Below, one piece after another: positions 16,187 to 17,930 of a stretch of DNA of 17,930 nt. The stretch lies in NCBI GenBank assembly GCA_021736965.1, contig JAIPEV010000011.1, positions 1 through 17,930 of the forward strand, in the 5' to 3' direction. Positions within the stretch are counted from its first letter, which is position 1, and each line of letters begins with the position of its first letter. Under the pieces are notes generated by a model, which saw nothing but the letters and a program-made list of their open reading frames with translations, was not told the origin of the DNA and made no database searches. The stretch is from Halanaerobiales bacterium. Lineage in GTDB: Bacteria; Bacillota; Halanaerobiia; Halanaerobiales; M55B127. The position numbers and the translations under genes were made by a program.

Positions 16187-16214
16187 GTCTTTATTTTATT
16201 AATAAAACAAAGAC
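16187..16214. repeat. 28-base near-perfect palindrome upstream of ftsQ
   Basis: GTCTTTATTTTATT (16187-16200) is followed directly by AATAAAACAAAGAC (16201-16214). The arms match except for one pair, which is G-U in the minus-strand RNA. There is no T-run after either side, so it does not look like a terminator. In the minus-strand transcript it would form a long hairpin ending 7 bases before the ftsQ ATG. Confidence 0.7.
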
Positions 16215-16256
16215 AGTACTTCACCCACCTTCTTTATGATATTTTAATAAAATATA

Positions 16257-17624
16257 TTAGAGTTTTAATAATCTTTCACCGATCTTATATACATCGCCTG
16301 CTCCAACTGTAATTAAAATATCATCTTCTTTGAGATTTTGTTCTAAAAAGTTGATAACTAAATCAAAGCTTTTAATATAGTTTACTGTTTGTTCTTTATT
16401 TGTTTTGTTTTTCCTTTTATTGATAAGTTTTACTAAATCTTTTGAGCTGATTTTAACAAGATTCTTCTCACTAGCAGAATAAATATCAGTAATTATAAGG
16501 TTATCAACAAGATCAAAACTTTGACTAAACTCATCTATTAAGCTGGCAGTCCTACTATATCTATGTGGTTGAAAGACTACAAATAATCTATTATGTTTTA
16601 ATCGTTTTGCTGTTATTAAAGTATTTATTATTTCTGTTGGATGGTGTGCATAATCATCAATAATAAGAGCCTGATTATACTTACCTTTTTTTTCAAATCT
16701 TCTTTTTACACCTTTATAACTTAATAGACCATCCTTTATATCATCAAAATCAAAACCTATTACATAACACAATGCAATAACAGCAACAGCATTTAATATG
16801 TTATGTTCTCCAGGTACATCTATCTTTACATTACCTAGCTTATCATTTTTATAATAAAGATCAAACTTACTTGAAAATTTATCATAAGTTATATCTCTAG
16901 CAAAAAAATCCTCATTTTGAAGTCCATATGTATAGATATGATCAACTTTTTTAAATGATTTTAAATTATTTTTTAAAGCAGGTCCATATATTATTAATTT
17001 ACCTTTTTCTGGCAGTTTATTAATAAAATCATCAAACTTATTGATCAGTTCATCTTCATTTTTATAATAATCAAAATGATCCCATTCTATATTTGTAATG
17101 ATCTCATGAGTAGGATTAAAATATACAAAAGATCCATCACTTTCATCAGCTTCAGTAATAAAGTAATCTCCCTTGCCTTCTTTAACATTACCACCGATTA
17201 AGTTTAAGTTACCACCAACCATAATAGCTGGATCAACCTTACTATTAATCAAGACTGAAGCTAACATTGAAGTAGTAGTTGTCTTACCATGTGTGCCAGC
17301 AACTGCTAATGTCTTTTTATCTTTAAAAAGTTTTGCAATAAACTCTGCCCTTTTATACAATCTAATATTATTTCTTTTTGCTTTTAATATTTCAACATTT
17401 TCTTTTGAAACAGCACTTGTAAAAACTACAGCATCAGGCTTATTAATATTTTTTTCTCGATGACCAATATTTATCTTCACACCTTGCTTGATTAGAGCCT
17501 CAATCTGATCATTCATCTTTAGATCTGAACCAGTTACCTTAATATTTCTATTTAAAAGTATCTTAGCAATACCACTCATTGATATGCCGCCAATACCAAC
17601 TATATGAACCTCTCTAAAATTCAA
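16257..17624 (-). CDS. murC: UDP-N-acetylmuramate--L-alanine ligase MurC
   Basis: A 455-residue cytoplasmic Mur ligase that adds the first L-alanine to UDP-MurNAc using ATP. The N-terminal Rossmann domain begins VHIVGIGGISMSGIA (6-20). The ATP loop is GTHGKTTTT (110-118). Mur-family motifs follow: EADESDGSF (158-166), PGEHNILNAV (271-280), IDDYAHHPTEI (322-332) and FQPHRYSRT (351-359). The start is a TTG at 17622-17624, because GGGAGG (17632-17637) is 7 bases upstream. A longer frame starting at TTG 17637-17639 would begin on top of this ribosome site and add five residues (GGIIL stretch) unlike the family. The ribosome site is inside the last codons of murG, so the two are tightly coupled. 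Confidence 0.96.
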   Translation of the reverse strand: MNFREVHIVGIGGISMSGIAKILLNRNIKVTGSDLKMNDQIEALIKQGVKINIGHREKNINKPDAVVFTSAVSKENVEILKAKRNNIRLYKRAEFIAKLFKDKKTLAVAGTHGKTTTTSMLASVLINSKVDPAIMVGGNLNLIGGNVKEGKGDYFITEADESDGSFVYFNPTHEIITNIEWDHFDYYKNEDELINKFDDFINKLPEKGKLIIYGPALKNNLKSFKKVDHIYTYGLQNEDFFARDITYDKFSSKFDLYYKNDKLGNVKIDVPGEHNILNAVAVIALCYVIGFDFDDIKDGLLSYKGVKRRFEKKGKYNQALIIDDYAHHPTEIINTLITAKRLKHNRLFVVFQPHRYSRTASLIDEFSQSFDLVDNLIITDIYSASEKNLVKISSKDLVKLINKRKNKTNKEQTVNYIKSFDLVINFLEQNLKEDDILITVGAGDVYKIGERLLKL

Positions 17625-17626
17625 AA

Positions 17627-17930
17627 TTATTCCTCCCAAACTAGGCTTTCTATAATATCTACTAACTTATCACTTGCATTTAGTTTAGCTAAATTTTTGC
17701 TGTTTTTGGACATCTCTTTTAATCTTTTTTCATCATATAAGATATCTTTTACTAATTTGAGTAACATCTTTCCATTGAAATCCTGATCCTTAACCATTAC
17801 TGCTGCATTGGATTCTTCTAAGAATTTAGCATTAACCTCTTGATGACCTTCCGCGGAATATGGATAAGGAACTAATACTGCAGGAATACCTAAGGCAGTT
17901 ATCTCTGCCAATCCTGTAGCACCTGCTCTA
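17627..17930 (-). CDS. murG: MurG C-terminus (UDP-GlcNAc transferase), 5' end outside window
   Basis: This is the last 100 residues or so of MurG, the peripheral membrane glycosyltransferase that makes lipid II from lipid I. From the right edge the frame reads RAGATGLAEITALGIPAVLV, then PYPYSAEGHQEVNA. This matches the donor-binding signature (sRAGA..iaEi.a.G.Pa.liP, and HQ..NA) that contacts UDP-GlcNAc. The conserved sequence continues past the apparent internal TTG start at 17909-17911, so the gene extends beyond 17930 and the fragment is not a small separate gene. It ends with SLVWEE and a TAA at 17627-17629, 2 bases before the murC TTG; the codons for WEE carry the murC ribosome site. Confidence 0.93.
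   Translation of the reverse strand, partial: RAGATGLAEITALGIPAVLVPYPYSAEGHQEVNAKFLEESNAAVMVKDQDFNGKMLLKLVKDILYDEKRLKEMSKNSKNLAKLNASDKLVDIIESLVWEE
17632..17637 (-). promoter_or_regulatory. Ribosome binding site deciding the murC start
   Basis: GGGAGG on the minus strand is 7 bases before the TTG at 17622-17624 and lies within the final codons of murG. It excludes the upstream TTG at 17637-17639, which overlaps it. Confidence 0.7.

Noticed and set aside
16187..16214. Palindrome upstream of ftsQ as an intrinsic terminator of murC
   Set aside because: No T-run follows the stem on either strand and the stem is AT-rich, so termination is unlikely.
17627..17911. A separate 94-residue gene starting at TTG 17909-17911
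   Set aside because: Conserved MurG motif residues (RAGATG) continue upstream in the same frame to the window edge, so it is the C-terminus of murG.
1..17930. CRISPR arrays, insertion sequences, prophage or defence-system genes, tRNA or rRNA genes
   Set aside because: No spaced repeats, transposase-like or integrase-like frames, or tRNA/rRNA sequences were seen. The window is a mostly conserved housekeeping region.

Overview
This is an AT-rich (about 30% GC by eye) bacterial chromosome segment from a low-GC member of the Firmicutes/Bacillota. Most of it is the downstream half of a division and cell-wall (dcw) cluster on the minus strand, in the order murG, murC, ftsQ/divIB, ftsA, ftsZ, pgeF (ylmD), an HlyD-like adaptor gene, yggS (ylmE), yggT (ylmG), ylmH, divIVA, T-box leader and ileS. 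This is the Gram-positive ylm/divIVA/ileS arrangement. A partial gene at the left edge looks like the C-terminus of an outer-membrane beta-barrel ending in Phe. Together these suggest a diderm Firmicute such as a member of the Halanaerobiales. That assignment is inference; no marker here fixes a genus.

Layout: 1-270 (+) is the end of a probable beta-barrel gene. It shares a bidirectional terminator at 318-358 with an EF-G-like GTPase (fusA2 type) on the minus strand at 379-2445. 2578-3141 (-) is a nitroreductase gene interrupted by one in-frame TAA. 3261-4169 (-) is an RluD-family pseudouridine synthase with a good sigma-A-like promoter. 4346-5704 (+) is a MATE transporter, and a symmetric terminator at 5705-5734 separates it from ileS. 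ileS (5739-8528) has its own consensus-like promoter and an Ile T-box leader. 8831-12898 (-) is the tightly spaced divIVA-to-pgeF operon. A hairpin terminator at 12921-12949 separates it from ftsZ. ftsZ, ftsA, ftsQ, murC and the end of murG then run to the right edge.

Functionally, MurG and MurC make peptidoglycan precursors. FtsQ, FtsA and FtsZ build the divisome. PgeF is a peptidoglycan and purine housekeeping enzyme, YggS handles PLP homeostasis, YggT is a small membrane protein, YlmH is an S4 RNA-binding protein, and DivIVA marks curved membrane or poles. IleS is controlled by tRNA-Ile charging.

Departures from the classical Firmicute layout are: no murB between murC and ftsQ, no spoIIGA/sigE/sigG after ftsZ, no sepF between yggS and yggT, and an HlyD-like gene between pgeF and yggS. 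I do not see a clearly novel multi-gene system. The best leads are the altered division cluster, a palindrome in front of an SD-less ftsQ start, the nitroreductase stop codon, and the beta-barrel-like C-terminus.
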